A stretch of DNA of 5,941 nucleotides. It comes from Candidatus Gastranaerophilales bacterium. GTDB lineage: Bacteria; Cyanobacteriota; Vampirovibrionia; Gastranaerophilales; Gastranaerophilaceae. The notes below the pieces were generated by a model. The model worked only from the letters and a program-made list of their open reading frames with translations, made no database searches and was not told the origin of the DNA. Where the stretch lies: positions 1 through 5,941 of the forward strand of contig JAJPXE010000025.1 in NCBI GenBank assembly GCA_021205645.1, in the 5' to 3' direction. Below, in pieces: positions 5,617 to 5,941 of this stretch. Every line of letters begins with the position of its first letter. The first letter of the stretch is position 1. The translations under genes were made by a program, and so were the position numbers.

Positions 5617-5699
5617 TTTTCAGGGATTCGGGGTTATGCAAGCGATAATCGACCGAAAAAGAAATGGCTTAAATGCCCGGGAATCCTTGAAAATAAAGG
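5611..5699 (+). promoter_or_regulatory. 19-bp imperfect inverted repeat, candidate antiterminator
   Basis: Positions 5611-5629 (CCTTGATTTTCAGGGATTC) pair with 5681-5699 (GAATCCTTGAAAATAAAGG): 17 Watson-Crick pairs, one G-U and one mismatch, enclosing 51 bases. The right arm is the 5' half and loop of the terminator at 5675-5715, so both helices cannot form together. Because the right arm is transcribed before the terminator's 3' arm, this helix could form first and allow read-through. A role as a DNA cruciform or recombinase site is an alternative. Confidence 0.6.
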
Positions 5700-5715
5700 C
5701 TTTCCGGGCTTTTTC
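5675..5715 (+). terminator. Intrinsic terminator, competing with the antiterminator helix
   Basis: GCCCGG (5675-5680) pairs with CCGGGC (5704-5709). The stem continues through a G-U and two A-T pairs, one mismatch, then CCTT/AAGG, leaving the 7-base loop GAAAATA. TTTTTC follows directly. It is a well-formed Rho-independent terminator on the + strand but has no intact normal-size gene directly upstream, fitting an attenuator or the distant end of the AbrB-domain transcript. Confidence 0.82.
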
Positions 5716-5741
5716 TATGCCCGAAAAAAGTTTGTCGGCGC

Positions 5742-5779
5742 TGTCCTGATTTGTCCTAATCTGATATCGTTTGTCCTGA
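5742..5779. repeat. Helically phased TGTCCT(G/A)A direct repeats (iteron-like)
   Basis: Three 8-bp copies begin at 5742, 5752 and 5772 (TGTCCTGA, TGTCCTAA, TGTCCTGA), the latter two preceded by TT. Start-to-start distances are 10 and 20 bp, whole helical turns, so bound proteins would lie on one face of the DNA. A degenerate TTTGTCGG at 5731-5738 may be a further copy. This is typical of initiator or repressor binding arrays. Confidence 0.62.
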
Positions 5780-5783
5780 AAAT

Positions 5784-5855
5784 GGTAATAGGGTAATAGT
5801 GGTAATAGGGTAATAGATTAACCATAGGGTAATAGGGGTAATAGGGGGGTAATAG
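5784..5855. repeat. Seven GGTAATAG direct repeats with a G-quadruplex motif
   Basis: Exact GGTAATAG copies begin at 5784, 5792, 5801, 5809, 5828, 5837 and 5848, spaced 8, 9, 8, 19, 9 and 11 bp. The last three are flanked by longer G runs, so 5827-5857 has the form G3-TAATA-G4-TAATA-G6-TAATA-G3, a canonical four-run G-quadruplex motif on the + strand with equal 5-base loops. Next to phased repeats and an A/T-only stretch, an iteron array of a replication origin is the leading interpretation. Confidence 0.8.
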
Positions 5856-5857
5856 GG

Positions 5858-5875
5858 TTAAATAAAAATTTAAAT
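5858..5875. other. A/T-only stretch, candidate DNA-unwinding element
   Basis: Eighteen consecutive A/T bases directly follow the G-rich repeats. In iteron-type origins the melting region lies beside the initiator-binding repeats, and this has the right position and composition. No function can be shown from composition alone. Confidence 0.4.
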
Positions 5876-5897
5876 GCAACAGGGGGTGTTGCATTTA
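5871..5897. repeat. Perfect 11-bp inverted repeat with a GGGGG loop
   Basis: TAAATGCAACA (5871-5881) and TGTTGCATTTA (5887-5897) are perfect inverted arms around five G. The left arm overlaps the A/T-only stretch. There is no T-tract after it, so a terminator is unlikely; a protein-binding palindrome or a structured single-stranded site is more plausible. Confidence 0.65.
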
Positions 5898-5940
5898 CAT
5901 CTTGATTCGATAAGGAACCATAGAGGTGCAGTTACATCTT
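5890..5940. repeat. 14-bp direct repeat at the right edge
   Basis: TGCATTTACATCTT (5890-5903) recurs as TGCAGTTACATCTT (5927-5940) with one mismatch, start to start 37 bp. The first copy overlaps the right arm of the 11-bp inverted repeat. The array may continue past the window, so its copy number is unknown. Confidence 0.6.
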
Positions 5941-5941
5941 T

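Larger units (their letters stand above)
5279..5941. other. 660-bp region without an intact normal-size gene; origin/regulatory-like
   Basis: This stretch contains a decayed coding fragment, a leader-ORF/attenuator-like structure, two sets of short direct repeats, an A/T-only run and an inverted repeat, each listed separately. No strong terminator directly follows the AbrB-domain gene, so its transcript may run ~400 bases to the terminator at 5675-5715. I see no tRNA or clear DnaA box. The repeat order (phased repeats, G-rich repeats, A/T run, hairpin) resembles a plasmid or phage replication origin. An initiator gene would have to lie beyond the right edge or act from elsewhere. Confidence 0.6.

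Noticed and set aside
5784..5855. CRISPR array
   Set aside because: Repeat units are only 8 bp with gaps of 0-11 bp; there are no long repeats or unique spacers and no cas genes.
1..5941. Complete circular small element
   Set aside because: I see no terminal overlap between the two ends and no promoter formed by joining them; the right-edge repeat simply runs out at the window end.

Overview
The window looks like a piece of a tailed-phage-derived element from a low-to-moderate GC Gram-positive host, most likely a gut Clostridia/Lachnospiraceae-type bacterium. This rests on the strong AGGAGG-type ribosome binding sites, the Firmicutes-style tape-measure and HK97 gp10-like proteins, an AbrB-type regulator family common in that group, and the A/G-rich codon use. 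All recognisable genes are on the + strand. No integrase, large terminase, portal, capsid or replication protein lies inside the window.

Positions 1-2900 form a tightly packed phage cassette. It holds a small terminase subunit (53-475), a 96-residue protein with a carbohydrate-binding-module-like tail (494-784), a coiled-coil protein of unknown function (797-1516) and an ORF overlapping it by ATGA (1513-1965). The last ORF ends abnormally. Its final ~40 codons lie over sequence that, in another frame, encodes the hydrophobic core of a phage tape-measure protein. That tape-measure frame is open only from 1800 to 2858, so it is an N-terminally truncated remnant. A short, frameshifted start of the next (probably tail) gene follows at 2851-2897. 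The cassette therefore carries at least one large internal deletion: everything normally found between small terminase and mid tape measure is missing.

Positions 2900-4640 hold a second unit: a hairpin, a complete sigma-70-family sigma factor (2957-3835), a 49-residue unknown protein (3851-4000) and an HK97 gp10-like tail-completion protein (4000-4605). It is closed by a strong intrinsic terminator (4611-4640). A clean promoter (TTGATT-17-TATAAT) with a TTGAAC-AAA-GTTCAA palindrome just after the expected transcription start then drives an AbrB-domain protein (4715-5278).

Positions 5279-5941 contain no intact gene of normal size but are rich in structure. There is a decayed gene fragment, then a short leader ORF whose stop codon lies in one arm of a 19-bp inverted repeat. 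The other arm of that repeat overlaps an intrinsic terminator, so the two structures are mutually exclusive (an attenuator-like design). Beyond it are three TGTCCT(G/A)A repeats phased at 10 and 20 bp, seven GGTAATAG repeats including a canonical four-run G-quadruplex motif, an 18-bp A/T-only stretch, an 11-bp perfect hairpin and a 14-bp direct repeat running to the window edge. Together this resembles a replication origin, possibly with attenuation control of a rep gene beyond the right edge. The best overall reading is a decayed phage-plasmid, prophage or phage satellite. The attenuator-plus-iteron region is the most unusual part.
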